64,000 bases of DNA from JANYCO01 sp035535995 (GTDB lineage Bacteria; Bacteroidota; Bacteroidia; Cytophagales; Cytophagaceae): positions 310,001 to 374,000 of the forward strand of contig DATLOZ010000005.1 of NCBI GenBank assembly GCA_035535995.1, read 5' to 3'. The notes below the pieces were generated by a model. That model ran no database searches and was not told the origin of the DNA. It worked only from the letters and a program-made list of their open reading frames with translations. The first letter of the stretch is position 1; the number at the start of each line of letters is the position of its first letter. Both the position numbers and the translations under genes were made by a program. This document shows positions 54,773 through 63,534 of the stretch, one piece after another.

Positions 54773-56212
54773 TCAAAAGTTTAATAGCAGAGGATAAATT
54801 TCCTCGATTGTTGTTTCTCCTTTTTCAAATAGTTCAAAAGCATTTTGGGCTAATGTTTTAATTCCTCGTTCCTTCAATGCTTCCGATATATCGTGTTGAT
54901 TAGTCTTGATAAATCCCACTAATTCTGTATCCACAGGAATCACTTCGTATACGGCTTTTCTTCCTTTATAACCTGTAAAATGACATTGTTCACAGCCATT
55001 TGCTTTATAGTGCTCTGTCACTGTGCCGTAAGGTTTAAAATGTCTTGGATAAAGACTTGTATCAAATGCTTCCTTGGTTTTGCAATGTGTGCAAAGACAA
55101 CGCAACAAACGCTGAGCGGCTGTAGTAGTGAGCGTATTGGCTACCAGAAAGGGAGGGATTCCCATATCGATCAGCCTGGATACTGTTCCCCATGCGGAAT
55201 TGGTGTGAATAGTTGAAAGCACCAAGTGACCGGTAAGCGCCAAACGAATAGCCATTGCTGCAGTATCCTGGTCACGGATCTCTCCCACCATAATGATATC
55301 CGGATCTTGTCTTAAAAAAGTACGAAGCGTGGCACCGAAGTTTAAGCCAATATTTTCTTTCAACTGTACTTGGTTGATCCCTTCAAGCGTATATTCTATC
55401 GGATCTTCGATGGTAAGAAGATTGCGGGTTTCTTTGTTGAGTAATTTCAGTGTTGCATAAAGCGTGGTGGTCTTGCCTGAGCCTGTAGGTCCGGAGATCA
55501 GCAAGATTCCGGTTGGACGTTTTACTCCTTCCAGAAAATTATGCAGATCAAAATCTGAAAACCCAAGTTTATTGATATCAATATTAGTAGCGTCGTTGCT
55601 AAGAATTCTCAGTACTATTTTTTCACCATACAGTGTAGGGAGTACAGATACACGAATATCAAACTTCATTCCCTGTCGATGAAAGGCGATCCTTCCATCT
55701 TGCGGTAATCGCTTTTCTGCGATGTCGAGGTTTGACATAATTTTGATCTTATTGACAATCGGAGGATAGTCTACTTTGTTGATCACATATCGTTCTACCA
55801 ACATTCCATCGATCCGGATTCTTACGCGACAACGTTCCTCGTATGCTTCAATATGAATATCGCTGCTTTTTAATTTTTTTGCTTCCGCAATAAGATTGGC
55901 AAGAAAATCTTCTCCTTCGCCAGACGAGGCATAATTAGCAGATTTACTACGATCATCTTTTTGCTCTCTTCTGTAATGACGAGCCAGTAGTTGTTGCAAT
56001 TCTTCACGGCTTATTTGCTCCAGTACTATCTGTTTCCCCAATATCATCTCAAGTTCCATTTCAGTAGAAGAAATATTCATCTCCTCATCAATGTATAATG
56101 TCAGTTGGTTACCAGTATTTTTTTTGGGAAACACACGATAATGCCATGCCTGTTCGGGACTCAACAGTTGTAAGTCTTCTGCTTTGATATCGATATTTAA
56201 CAATTCACTCAT
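54773..56212 (-). CDS. Assembly ATPase (GspE/PilB family)
   Basis: 479 residues. After an N-terminal domain come DIHIEAYEERCRVRIRIDG, Walker A GPTGSGKT (241-248), the Asp box TIEDPIEYTLEGINQVQ, Walker B RQDPDIIMVGEIRD with Glu311, and the His box LSTIHTNSA. The tetracysteine zinc motif of the family is complete (Cys374/377 and Cys407/410, CEQCHFTGYKGR). It powers pseudopilus growth from the cytoplasmic face. It overlaps the peptidase gene by 4 nt. No PilT-type retraction ATPase is in the window, favouring a T2SS-like rather than twitching role. Confidence 0.94.
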   Translation of the reverse strand: MSELLNIDIKAEDLQLLSPEQAWHYRVFPKKNTGNQLTLYIDEEMNISSTEMELEMILGKQIVLEQISREELQQLLARHYRREQKDDRSKSANYASSGEGEDFLANLIAEAKKLKSSDIHIEAYEERCRVRIRIDGMLVERYVINKVDYPPIVNKIKIMSNLDIAEKRLPQDGRIAFHRQGMKFDIRVSVLPTLYGEKIVLRILSNDATNIDINKLGFSDFDLHNFLEGVKRPTGILLISGPTGSGKTTTLYATLKLLNKETRNLLTIEDPIEYTLEGINQVQLKENIGLNFGATLRTFLRQDPDIIMVGEIRDQDTAAMAIRLALTGHLVLSTIHTNSAWGTVSRLIDMGIPPFLVANTLTTTAAQRLLRCLCTHCKTKEAFDTSLYPRHFKPYGTVTEHYKANGCEQCHFTGYKGRKAVYEVIPVDTELVGFIKTNQHDISEALKERGIKTLAQNAFELFEKGETTIEEIYPLLLNF

Positions 56213-56727
56213 ATCGTCAGATATTGTTCAATCCATTGATCTTCACGAAAGGAAATCTTATCAGAAAAGAAAACAATTGCCCATACGATCAGCAATGCCA
56301 TTGCTTGTATACCAGCCAGAGGAATTGTAGGTTGATCAGGCTGTACGTTGAAGAATTTCCACAAACTAAAAACAAATGTTACAATGATCATTGAGAATAG
56401 AAAGAACAGAACAAAATTCAGTGGTGATAGTAAAAGGCAAAGTATGATCCAAAACAAGATATCACCCCAACCCAGATAACGATGAGTGATATTTGTAAAC
56501 TTCCGTTCCTTAATGCTAAAATAGATAGACAACATAGCTAATTGAATCAACACAAAACAACCGTTGAATACAATATCTTTAAACTTTAAATTATAATATT
56601 CGATTGCAGGTGCAAGCGCGATCAACAAAGGAAACAACCACCAACGAACTGCTCTGTATTTAAAATCGTCTACCAGCAGCCATGTCAACAATAATAAGAA
56701 AAGACAATAAAGTATTGTACTTAACAT
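56209..56727 (-). CDS. Short prepilin peptidase (A24 family, no methylase domain)
   Basis: 172 residues with about six TM segments. The two aspartates expected of A24 peptidases are present: Asp20/Asp21 in LLVDDFKYRAVRWW and Asp89 in YLGWGDILFW (GxGD). The usual I-P-N after the first Asp is replaced by V-R-W, and the N-terminal Cys-rich methyltransferase domain of PilD/GspO is absent. Its location between the ATPase and pseudopilin genes supports the call. It should process the unusual prepilins of this operon. Confidence 0.75.
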   Translation of the reverse strand: MLSTILYCLFLLLLTWLLVDDFKYRAVRWWLFPLLIALAPAIEYYNLKFKDIVFNGCFVLIQLAMLSIYFSIKERKFTNITHRYLGWGDILFWIILCLLLSPLNFVLFFLFSMIIVTFVFSLWKFFNVQPDQPTIPLAGIQAMALLIVWAIVFFSDKISFREDQWIEQYLTI

Positions 56728-56765
56728 TTGAGAGAAGAGTTATTTTTATTGAGCTTAAATGATGC

Positions 56766-57185
56766 CTAATCAGCCACCACTTCCTTAAGATTCTTGTCCT
56801 GGTCGATTTCCCACACATTAAATGTCCCGTCTCCATCAAAGTCTACTACTGCCGTAGCTTTGGCAAGAAACGAAGTAGAACCTGCTTCTACTACCTCTAC
56901 CCTATAATTTGCTTTTCCATCTTCTCCTTCTGTGGTGAGTTTTTCCTGGACAAATCCGATGCTATTAATATCCGTTGTATATTTTGATTTCTCGTAAAAA
57001 AAAGTTTTCTCCAGTGTATGCAAATGTTCCAATTGAATCTTTGCTTCTGTACTTTTTGCTTTTGTGATTAAGGGCATCAGGTTGGGCAATGCCAACAGCA
57101 CAAGGATACCTACGATCACCAATACTACCAATACTTCTGTCAGTGTAAAAGCTTTTACACGCACTTCTGAAAAATTCTTATTCAT
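56766..57185 (-). CDS. Major pseudopilin (GspG/PilA-like) with Ala at the -1 site
   Basis: 139 residues. The class III leader is MNKNFSEVRVKA followed by FTLTEVLVVLVIVGILVLLA. Glu17 is at +5 relative to a cut between Ala12 and Phe13; the usual Gly at -1 is Ala. The hydrophobic helix continues to PNLMPLITKAKSTEAKIQLE, as in GspG. The C-terminus includes VVDFDGDGTFNVWEID, an Asp-rich loop like the calcium site of GspG. The 148-nt gap downstream of gspF and upstream of this gene contains a short AATGAG/CTCATT hairpin at 57265-57281. Confidence 0.85.
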   Translation of the reverse strand: MNKNFSEVRVKAFTLTEVLVVLVIVGILVLLALPNLMPLITKAKSTEAKIQLEHLHTLEKTFFYEKSKYTTDINSIGFVQEKLTTEGEDGKANYRVEVVEAGSTSFLAKATAVVDFDGDGTFNVWEIDQDKNLKEVVAD

Positions 57186-57333
57186 GATAAAACAACTTTA
57201 TTTTCTTAGAGAGGGTTTAAAGATAATAAAAATATCACAAACGAGAAAAATGTAAAAGACTAAAAATGAGTAATTCTCATTAGCTTTTAACCTTGAAAAA
57301 TCATGTCCTCCAGATTATTTTTTCATTATTCTT

Positions 57334-58476
57334 TTAAAAGGTTGTACTTAGCTGGAATAATGGGAGATACATTGCTATCAAGATCACTCCTACAATTAAT
57401 CCAAGGAAAATAATCATAAAAGGTTCGATCATACTGCTGATCAAACTGGTCTGATGTTCCACATCTTCGGAGTATTGTTTGGCTATTTTTCCAAAAAACA
57501 TCTCCAATTGGTTCACTTCTTCTCCCACTTTTACCAACGATACTAAGCGCCTGTGGTAGACAGGGAATGCCGCCAGACTTTTATGAAGCGAAACACCTTG
57601 CATGATATCCTGCTCCACCTGGTCAAGCGAAACCTCGATTGGATAAAAACCGATCATTTCTTTCACCAATTTAATAGCACGCACAATCGGAATCTTAGCC
57701 CCGATCAGGAGTGCCATGGAATGGCAAAAACGTGCCATATAGATTTTTCTGATCATATCACCTACAAAAGGAATTCTTATTATCAGCAAAGAAAAAAACT
57801 TACGATACCAAAGATGTTTTCGCTGACTAATAAGAAAGCCAACAACAATAGCAAGAATTAAAAATACGAGATAGAAATAACTCCCGATCCAGTTTGACAT
57901 ATCTACAATCACCGAGGTGATAAATGGAAGTTTCCCCCCAAAACGTTTGAATACGTCGGCAAACATCGGCACAATAAAATTGAGCATAAAGAAAATCGCG
58001 CCGAAAGAAGTACATAATACAATTGCCGGATAGGTGAGCGCTCCTACAATCTGGCGTCTCAGATTAATATTACTTTGAAAAAAATCTGCAAGTTCTTTCA
58101 ATACGACTGAAAGCTTACCACTCTCCTCTCCTATGCGTAGACTATGGTATTCATAAATTGAAAATTTGCCTGTATTTTGTACTGCATCCGATAAAGTACT
58201 TCCTTTCGTAACCTGGTCGCGGATGCCTATAAACAGCGTTTTGTCTTTCTCTGATGTTTGTTCGAATGCAATAAGGTCTAATGTACTCCTGATGTCTACG
58301 CCTGCGGTGAGTAAAATATGTAGTTCATGATAAAAAGCTTCTTTCTTTTTATCGCTTAGATTATTACCAAAGAGACTAATATCTTTGTTTAGAAAATCAA
58401 ATATACCTTTTTCTTCTTTCGAAGCAGGGGTTGCAATTTTTTGATTCGTTTTTACTTTTGTAATATCAACTGCCAC
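57334..58476 (-). CDS. Inner-membrane platform protein (GspF/PilC family)
   Basis: 380 residues with two GspF domains. The first contains FYHELHILLTAGVDIRSTLD and the second FCHSMALLIGAKIPIVRAIK, each with the family's helical pattern (LRIGEESGKLSVVLKELADF and LVKVGEEVNQLEMFFGKIAK). Three TM segments lie at about 165-190, 210-232 and 350-373. It is the rotor-like base on which the ATPase acts. Confidence 0.93.
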   Translation of the reverse strand: MAVDITKVKTNQKIATPASKEEKGIFDFLNKDISLFGNNLSDKKKEAFYHELHILLTAGVDIRSTLDLIAFEQTSEKDKTLFIGIRDQVTKGSTLSDAVQNTGKFSIYEYHSLRIGEESGKLSVVLKELADFFQSNINLRRQIVGALTYPAIVLCTSFGAIFFMLNFIVPMFADVFKRFGGKLPFITSVIVDMSNWIGSYFYLVFLILAIVVGFLISQRKHLWYRKFFSLLIIRIPFVGDMIRKIYMARFCHSMALLIGAKIPIVRAIKLVKEMIGFYPIEVSLDQVEQDIMQGVSLHKSLAAFPVYHRRLVSLVKVGEEVNQLEMFFGKIAKQYSEDVEHQTSLISSMIEPFMIIFLGLIVGVILIAMYLPLFQLSTTF

Positions 58477-58502
58477 AACGTGTATCCGTTAAGTTTAAAA
58501 TT

Positions 58503-58994
58503 TCACTTATTCACCTCTTCCATTGTCATCAATACATCGGCTCCGTATTGTTTTTTATAATAGAAATTTATTTTTTCTTCCTTAAATGTTGCCACAAAAC
58601 TTACTTCGTCTACAAGATTGCCCGGAATATTTTCTGTTTTGTCGAACCATTTAAAAGATGTTTCTTCCGGAATGCTGATATGGAAGGTATCAACTATAGC
58701 GGCATGCCTAAGCACATAGGAATCGGTAAACTCATAAGAAATAATTTCTCTTTGAAAATAACATTGAAGACCTTCACTGGTGCGTTCTATTTTTTTGCTA
58801 CCAGCAATATCCCTGGTCAGCAATTTATCCATCAGGAAAACCTGGGCAAGTTCATCGGAGTTCTTTTTATAGGACAAATACTGCTTTGTAACCAAAATAT
58901 AACAGGTGTAGGTGATTCCAATGCTAAGCGCGCTAATTAGCATTACAACCAACATTTCTATTATGGTATAGCTTTTAATTCTGCGTATTGTCAT
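58503..58994 (-). CDS. Minor pseudopilin with Ser at the -1 site
   Basis: 163 residues. The leader is MTIRRIKS followed by YTIIEMLVVMLISALSIG; Glu13 is at +5 if the cut is Ser8/Tyr9. A GspJ/GspH-like body follows, with SYKKNSDELAQVFLMDKLLT, RDIAGSKKI and beta strands to the C-terminus. It overlaps the neighbouring pseudopilin gene by 20 nt. Which of GspH, I or J it equals cannot be decided by eye; the length and position suggest J. Confidence 0.8.
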   Translation of the reverse strand: MTIRRIKSYTIIEMLVVMLISALSIGITYTCYILVTKQYLSYKKNSDELAQVFLMDKLLTRDIAGSKKIERTSEGLQCYFQREIISYEFTDSYVLRHAAIVDTFHISIPEETSFKWFDKTENIPGNLVDEVSFVATFKEEKINFYYKKQYGADVLMTMEEVNK

Positions 58995-59346
58995 CTTCGG
59001 AAATAATTTTTTTAAGTTCAGCTAAATTTCTTTTATCTGGACCCGTCGCCTGCAAATGCAAAAGCAATAAGCCATTGCCTCCCTTATAACTACCCACATT
59101 TTTAGTGATCAATACTCCTTCTTCTTCAAAATTTTCATCAAAAAAACTTTTTTTCAAAATCGTTTCTCTTGATAATTCTTCCAACCGATGAAGGGCTTTC
59201 ATCTCGGCAATGTTGGTACTGCTTCGAATTACGTTTACATATATAGTCATGGCAATGGCAAACACCAACATGGTGATCATCAGTCCGACGATGGTCTCGA
59301 AAAGCGAAGAAGCTTTGAGAGCACTATTCAAGATTAATCTATCCAT
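58975..59346 (-). CDS. Minor pseudopilin with Ala at the -1 site
   Basis: 123 residues. The leader MDRLILNSALKA precedes SSLFETIVGLMITMLVFAIA; Glu17 is at +5 if the cut is Ala12/Ser13. The remainder is short and polar, with MKALHRLEELSRETILKKSF and a beta segment, as in small minor pseudopilins such as GspI. It overlaps the genes on both sides (13 and 20 nt), so it is translationally coupled. Confidence 0.78.
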   Translation of the reverse strand: MDRLILNSALKASSLFETIVGLMITMLVFAIAMTIYVNVIRSSTNIAEMKALHRLEELSRETILKKSFFDENFEEEGVLITKNVGSYKGGNGLLLLHLQATGPDKRNLAELKKIISEDDNTQN

Positions 59347-60596
59347 TTGATCACTTTCTTTTTGTTTCCTGCCGCTATCAGGCCTGTGCCCACGTAATAC
59401 GGGGAGAGCTGGGTTTTATCAATCACTCCGTTCATCACATGATTTTCATAGACAGAGGCTTTTGTTTTTAAGAGCATCTTATTACACCATACAGATCCTT
59501 TTACTATTCCTTTGATATCGGCAAAGCCGTCTGCATATACCTGGCCTACTACTGTTGCTCCTGATTCTATTGAAATCAAAGTTTGCTGGAGATCAGTAAT
59601 CAAGGATGGTTGGTATGTGAATACTACACCTTTAAGATAAGAACCTTGTTTGAATTTTATATAGGGTTGTTGCGTTTTATAGCTTTTTTTAAACAATCCT
59701 AATGCAGAAGGAAAATTTAGTTTGCAATTTTCTTCTACTACAATAGAATCGAGTGCAAAAGCCTGAAGATTGCCTGAGAAGCCGCTCTTAAACCGTATAG
59801 AGTTTGCCAATAAAATTACATTGTCCAGCTGAGCGTCTGGCTGAACGACAAGTGCTCCACTAAAAAAAAGAATAATATTACCTGATAAATATTTATCTGA
59901 AATAGTTCCACTGCTAAGGATCACCATCATAGTAGTATCTTCGAAAGAATGGATTAATGAATCTGCTGAAATATTTCCAATTTTATAACCGGTAGTACTA
60001 ACGGAAATATGAAGCGAATCTGCTTTTTTTATTAAGTCTACTTTCTTTATGATTTTATCATCAAGTGCCGGGAGTGTATTCTTACTTACCTTTGTTTGTC
60101 CATCAATGAGTGTAGTTCCTTCAAATCCCCGGCCTTCGATGTATCCTCTTTTCACACCAGCTTTTGGCAAGTAACACGTACCTTTTATCCTGGTGTTTCC
60201 ACAAAGGGTCAGCGGACGGCTCAGATCGGCAAGGTATAATGCGGGTGATAATGTGTCGTTAGGCCTATAGCCGTAAAATACTGTTCTTGTAAGGCTATAA
60301 CGACCTGAAAAACTTTTTACATTGGCCACTTCAAAAACTCCCCAGGAAGATTTTTTTATTTTTACAGAATCCGATTCTTCTCCATAAAGGTCGAGTATTG
60401 TTTGGTCTTCTGTCATTAAAGAACTTTCCATTAGCAATACCATAGCCGATTGCAGGTTACGTTCCAGTTTTTTCTGAAGTAAATTTTCCAGGTTTTGAAT
60501 TTTGTAATGAAATGATAGTATAATCAACGATGAGATCAACAAAGCGATTACAAAAGAAATAGCTACTGCTACAAATAAAGCTCCCGCACGCAACAT
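59334..60596 (-). CDS. GspK/PilX-like large minor pilin with beta-helix-like body
   Basis: 420 residues. It begins MLRAG followed by ALFVAVAISFVIALLISSLI, like GspK or PilX, with Gly at -1 and no Glu at +5, as is normal for GspK. The rest (about 130-400) is a run of short beta strands and small-residue turns (LTLCGNTRIKGTCYLPKAG, NIILFFSGALVVQPDAQLDN, ISIESGATVVGQVYADG), the pattern of a beta-helix. This body differs from known GspK and may be a tip adhesin or sensor. It overlaps the following gene by 13 nt. Confidence 0.7.
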   Translation of the reverse strand: MLRAGALFVAVAISFVIALLISSLIILSFHYKIQNLENLLQKKLERNLQSAMVLLMESSLMTEDQTILDLYGEESDSVKIKKSSWGVFEVANVKSFSGRYSLTRTVFYGYRPNDTLSPALYLADLSRPLTLCGNTRIKGTCYLPKAGVKRGYIEGRGFEGTTLIDGQTKVSKNTLPALDDKIIKKVDLIKKADSLHISVSTTGYKIGNISADSLIHSFEDTTMMVILSSGTISDKYLSGNIILFFSGALVVQPDAQLDNVILLANSIRFKSGFSGNLQAFALDSIVVEENCKLNFPSALGLFKKSYKTQQPYIKFKQGSYLKGVVFTYQPSLITDLQQTLISIESGATVVGQVYADGFADIKGIVKGSVWCNKMLLKTKASVYENHVMNGVIDKTQLSPYYVGTGLIAAGNKKKVIKWID

Positions 60597-60599
60597 AGG

Positions 60600-61298
60600 C
60601 TAAGTGGATTTGCCTGGTTGTGGAACTATTTTGATACTACGGCGAATTCGAATCTTAGGCTCTTTTTCCTTTTTTTTCTTTTTGTTTTTCTGAATCTCTT
60701 CCTGGGGTTTTGTAGTTGGATCAGAAGATGTTTCCTTTTCTGCCTTTGATCTCTTTTTTGCTCTATTTGATTTTTTGTCCTGGTCTGATTTTTCTGCTTG
60801 TTTACTTTTCTTTTCTTTCTTCTGTTTTTCTTTTTTCACAACCAAAACTCCTTTTCTATACTTCCCTTTAGTAATAAGGGCTCCAAGCTCGTTGTAGCGA
60901 TAAAATTTTCCATTACGAAGACCATGCTTGTAATAAGCAATTTCGGATAGTTGTCCGTTGATATACCAGGATTTCCATTTCCCGATTTTCATGCCGTTTT
61001 TAAAGTATCCTTTTTTCTTAAGCTCTTTAGTGCCATAAAATTCTGTATACTCACCGTGCAGTACTTTCCCGTCAAATCCTCCGCGGGTTTCTTTGATGTC
61101 GTGCTGAGCATACCAGCAGTACCAATAATTATCTGAAATATGTATCTTTCTACCATCCTCTGCAGGGAGAAGGTGGGCATAGATAATACTGTCCTTGTGA
61201 TTTAGTATTACACGGTTGAGTGCATCAATTTCCGGAAGTTTTTGCGCAAAAATTGATAACGGTAAATAAAAGGAAATAACAAATAATAAATATCTCAT
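60600..61298 (-). CDS. Secreted MORN/YwqK-repeat protein with Lys-rich tail
   Basis: 232 residues with a signal peptide (about 1-18, ending SIFAQ). Repeats of the type 'K-x-G-x-F-K-N-G-x-x-x-G-x-W' occur: KKGYFKNGMKIGKWKSWYIN, GQLSEIAYYKHGLRNGKFYR, YNELGALITKGKYRKG. The last ~75 residues are extremely Lys/Glu-rich (KKEKQKKEKKSKQ...), probably unstructured and basic. It is the first gene of the T2SS-like operon, 3 nt before the minor pilin gene. It could bind the cell wall or outer-membrane lipid; function is unknown. Confidence 0.78.
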   Translation of the reverse strand: MRYLLFVISFYLPLSIFAQKLPEIDALNRVILNHKDSIIYAHLLPAEDGRKIHISDNYWYCWYAQHDIKETRGGFDGKVLHGEYTEFYGTKELKKKGYFKNGMKIGKWKSWYINGQLSEIAYYKHGLRNGKFYRYNELGALITKGKYRKGVLVVKKEKQKKEKKSKQAEKSDQDKKSNRAKKRSKAEKETSSDPTTKPQEEIQKNKKKKKEKEPKIRIRRSIKIVPQPGKST

Positions 61299-61317
61299 AA
61301 CATCGGTTGTGCGTTGG

Positions 61318-61348
61318 TAAAGATATCATTTTGTGCACATATGTCCAA
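61318..61348 (-). promoter_or_regulatory. Promoter of the T2SS-like operon
   Basis: On the minus strand TTG (61348-61346) is followed after 20 nt by TATCTTTA (61325-61318), close to the Bacteroidota -33/-7 pattern (TTG-N19-21-TAnnTTTG). It ends 19 nt before the ATG at 61298. This is the best-spaced promoter seen in the window. Confidence 0.6.
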
Positions 61349-61364
61349 GCCTAGCTTTTACTCC

Positions 61365-61387
61365 CGCTGGCGTCTCGCCTGCCAGCG
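61365..61387. repeat. Short palindrome CGCTGGC/GCCAGCG
   Basis: CGCTGGC (61365-61371) pairs with GCCAGCG (61381-61387), loop of 9 nt. It lies after kup (61418, minus) and before the T2SS-like operon promoter, so it may terminate kup. A related but poorer CAGCG/CGCTG hairpin is between trmB and the permease gene (28790-28805). Confidence 0.5.
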
Positions 61388-61395
61388 CGGTTTTA

Positions 61396-61416
61396 CTCAA
61401 TACTGTTGCTCTTGCT
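61396..61416. repeat. Single-arm repeat, 'GCAAGAGCAACAG' family
   Basis: CTCAATACTGTTGCTCTTGCT matches the right arm of the 14535-14600 palindrome, minus one internal unit. It directly abuts the kup stop codon. Confidence 0.5.
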
Positions 61417-61417
61417 A

Positions 61418-63376
61418 TTACTTAATCCTTCTCAACTCAAAATTTTCCTTCGGAGCGATCACAAGCGGTACTTTTTCTTCCACTACCGAACTGGTATCCA
61501 ACCCAAATGCGCTTGGTTCTGATAAGCTGATCTCTTTCAGGAAGAAGTGTGCATCCATGATTATCTGTTCGGTTGGTGACAATTCGTTGTCGTTGCTCAA
61601 ATGTTTTTCAAGCACTACAAAACGAAAATCTCCAATGACGTTTCGTTTGTTCAATGAGGTATAACGGCTGGTAAAATCGATCTCTTTATTTTTTACCATG
61701 TCTTCTACAACTTTCCTGAAGTAAAGATTTATTTTTTGTTCTACCCTGAATCCAAGTCTGAAATCCACGCGCACAAGATCGTCCGGAATGATCACATCTA
61801 CTTTGTATTCCATCGTATACGGCTCATCGAGTACATCGATGTGTACAAACCAGTATACATCGGCTCGCTTTGGTTGTTTGTTGAAGATCGAGTACATGAT
61901 CTTCGAATCTATATATCTTGGGTTGTCTGCACTGGTCAGGTAAACCAGGTGTGTAGCATATTTCGGAACTGACAGGTCGTGACTAAGTTCTTTGAGCATC
62001 GCATGATAATCTTCCAACACCACAAATTCCGTCAGCCTGTTTTTGATCTTCCTCGAAGCATACCAAAGCCACATCACTATGATAATAGCTCCTCCTATAA
62101 GAAGCGTAACATAACCGCCGTGTGTAAACTTCTTCAGGTTGGCAACCAAGAATGCTCCTTCGATACATACGTATACCATGAAGCACAAGGCTACCCAGAT
62201 GAAAGGTATTTTTTTAATTTTCAAATAATAGCAAAGCAGCCAGGTAGTCATGAGCATGGTGATACTGATCGACAAGCCGTATGCTGCTTCCATTTCAGAA
62301 GATTCCCGGAAGTGAAGCACCACCATGATACATCCTGCCAACAACAACCAGTTCACACTGGGAATATAGATCTGTCCTTTCAGGTTGGTAGGATAATGAA
62401 TGCGGACCTTCGGCCATAAGTTCAGACGAATGGCCTCGTTTATGAGCGTATAAGAACCGCTGATCAGCGCCTGACTGGCAATGATGGCTGCCATGGTAGC
62501 AATAGTAATTCCAACCCCAATAAATTTATCCGGCATGATCCCGAAGAATGGATTTTCGGTAAGCTTCTCTCCGCTATATTGCAACAACCATGCACCTTGT
62601 CCAAAATAATTGAGCAGCAAACAAATTTTTACAAACACCCAGGTGATCCTGATATTTTCCTTTCCACAATGCCCGAGATCGGAGTACAAGGCTTCGGCTC
62701 CTGTAGTACAGAGGAAGACAGCACCCAGTAACCAAAAACCGCCTGGATAATTGACCAACATATTGTAAGCATAATAAGGATTGACCGCTTTCAATATCAT
62801 TGGGTAATGAAGAAGTTCTTTAAACCCAAGCACTCCAAGCATAAGAAACCAAAGGGTCATGATCGGGCCGAAGCTATTGCCCATGAACTTGGTGCCAAAC
62901 CGTTGCAATACAAACAAAACGCAAATGATCGTGATCACGATCGGGATGGTATTGATCTTTGAATCTATAATTCTCAATCCTTCTACTGCCGAAGCCACCG
63001 AAATAGGTGGTGTGATAATTCCATCCGCCAGCAACGCACTCCCCCCGATAATAGCGGGCCAGACGAGTTTTGGATTTCTTCTTCTTAAGAGAGCGAACAA
63101 GGAAAATATTCCACCCTCCCCCTTGTTATCAGCCCTCAAAGTAATTACCACATACTTCAGGGTTGTTTGCAAGGTGAGCGTCCAAAAGACGCAGGAAAGG
63201 CCACCAAGCACAAGAGTTTCATTGATCACACTTCCACCGATAATTGCCTTCATCACGTAGAGCGGCGACGTACCTATGTCTCCATATATAATTCCTAAGG
63301 TAATAAGTAATGCGGCAGCGCTGACTTTGTGAATATGGCTATGGGTATGGCCATGTTTGGATGCTAAGGTCGACAT
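61418..63376 (-). CDS. kup: Low-affinity potassium transporter Kup
   Basis: 652 residues. The N-terminus ALLITLGIIYGDIGTSPLYV is the family signature, and TTGAEALYSDLGHCG and SQALISGSYTLINEAIRLN are also diagnostic. About twelve TM segments occupy residues 20-440, followed by a ~200-residue cytoplasmic domain (YLTSADNPRYIDSKIMYSIF). It imports K+ with protons at the inner membrane. The His-rich start (HGHTHSHIH) is unusual but short. Single-gene unit bounded by repeats. Confidence 0.96.
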   Translation of the reverse strand: MSTLASKHGHTHSHIHKVSAAALLITLGIIYGDIGTSPLYVMKAIIGGSVINETLVLGGLSCVFWTLTLQTTLKYVVITLRADNKGEGGIFSLFALLRRRNPKLVWPAIIGGSALLADGIITPPISVASAVEGLRIIDSKINTIPIVITIICVLFVLQRFGTKFMGNSFGPIMTLWFLMLGVLGFKELLHYPMILKAVNPYYAYNMLVNYPGGFWLLGAVFLCTTGAEALYSDLGHCGKENIRITWVFVKICLLLNYFGQGAWLLQYSGEKLTENPFFGIMPDKFIGVGITIATMAAIIASQALISGSYTLINEAIRLNLWPKVRIHYPTNLKGQIYIPSVNWLLLAGCIMVVLHFRESSEMEAAYGLSISITMLMTTWLLCYYLKIKKIPFIWVALCFMVYVCIEGAFLVANLKKFTHGGYVTLLIGGAIIIVMWLWYASRKIKNRLTEFVVLEDYHAMLKELSHDLSVPKYATHLVYLTSADNPRYIDSKIMYSIFNKQPKRADVYWFVHIDVLDEPYTMEYKVDVIIPDDLVRVDFRLGFRVEQKINLYFRKVVEDMVKNKEIDFTSRYTSLNKRNVIGDFRFVVLEKHLSNDNELSPTEQIIMDAHFFLKEISLSEPSAFGLDTSSVVEEKVPLVIAPKENFELRRIK

Positions 63377-63413
63377 TGATCTACTGATTTCTTTTGCCCA
63401 AATTAATGAAAAA

Positions 63414-63446
63414 ATTGATGATTTGGAGATTTGATGATTTGATAAT
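63414..63446. repeat. Single-arm repeat, 'TTTGATGATTTGA' family
   Basis: ATTGATGATTTGGAGATTTG followed by ATGATTTGATAAT matches the arm at 12467-12499. It lies upstream of kup. Confidence 0.45.
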
Positions 63447-63534
63447 AATCACCTTTTTTTTTGCTTGCAAATAACTAAATATAAATTATTTTTTGTATAC
63501 ATGCGCAGCTCCTTTGCTGCCATGAATTTCAGCA

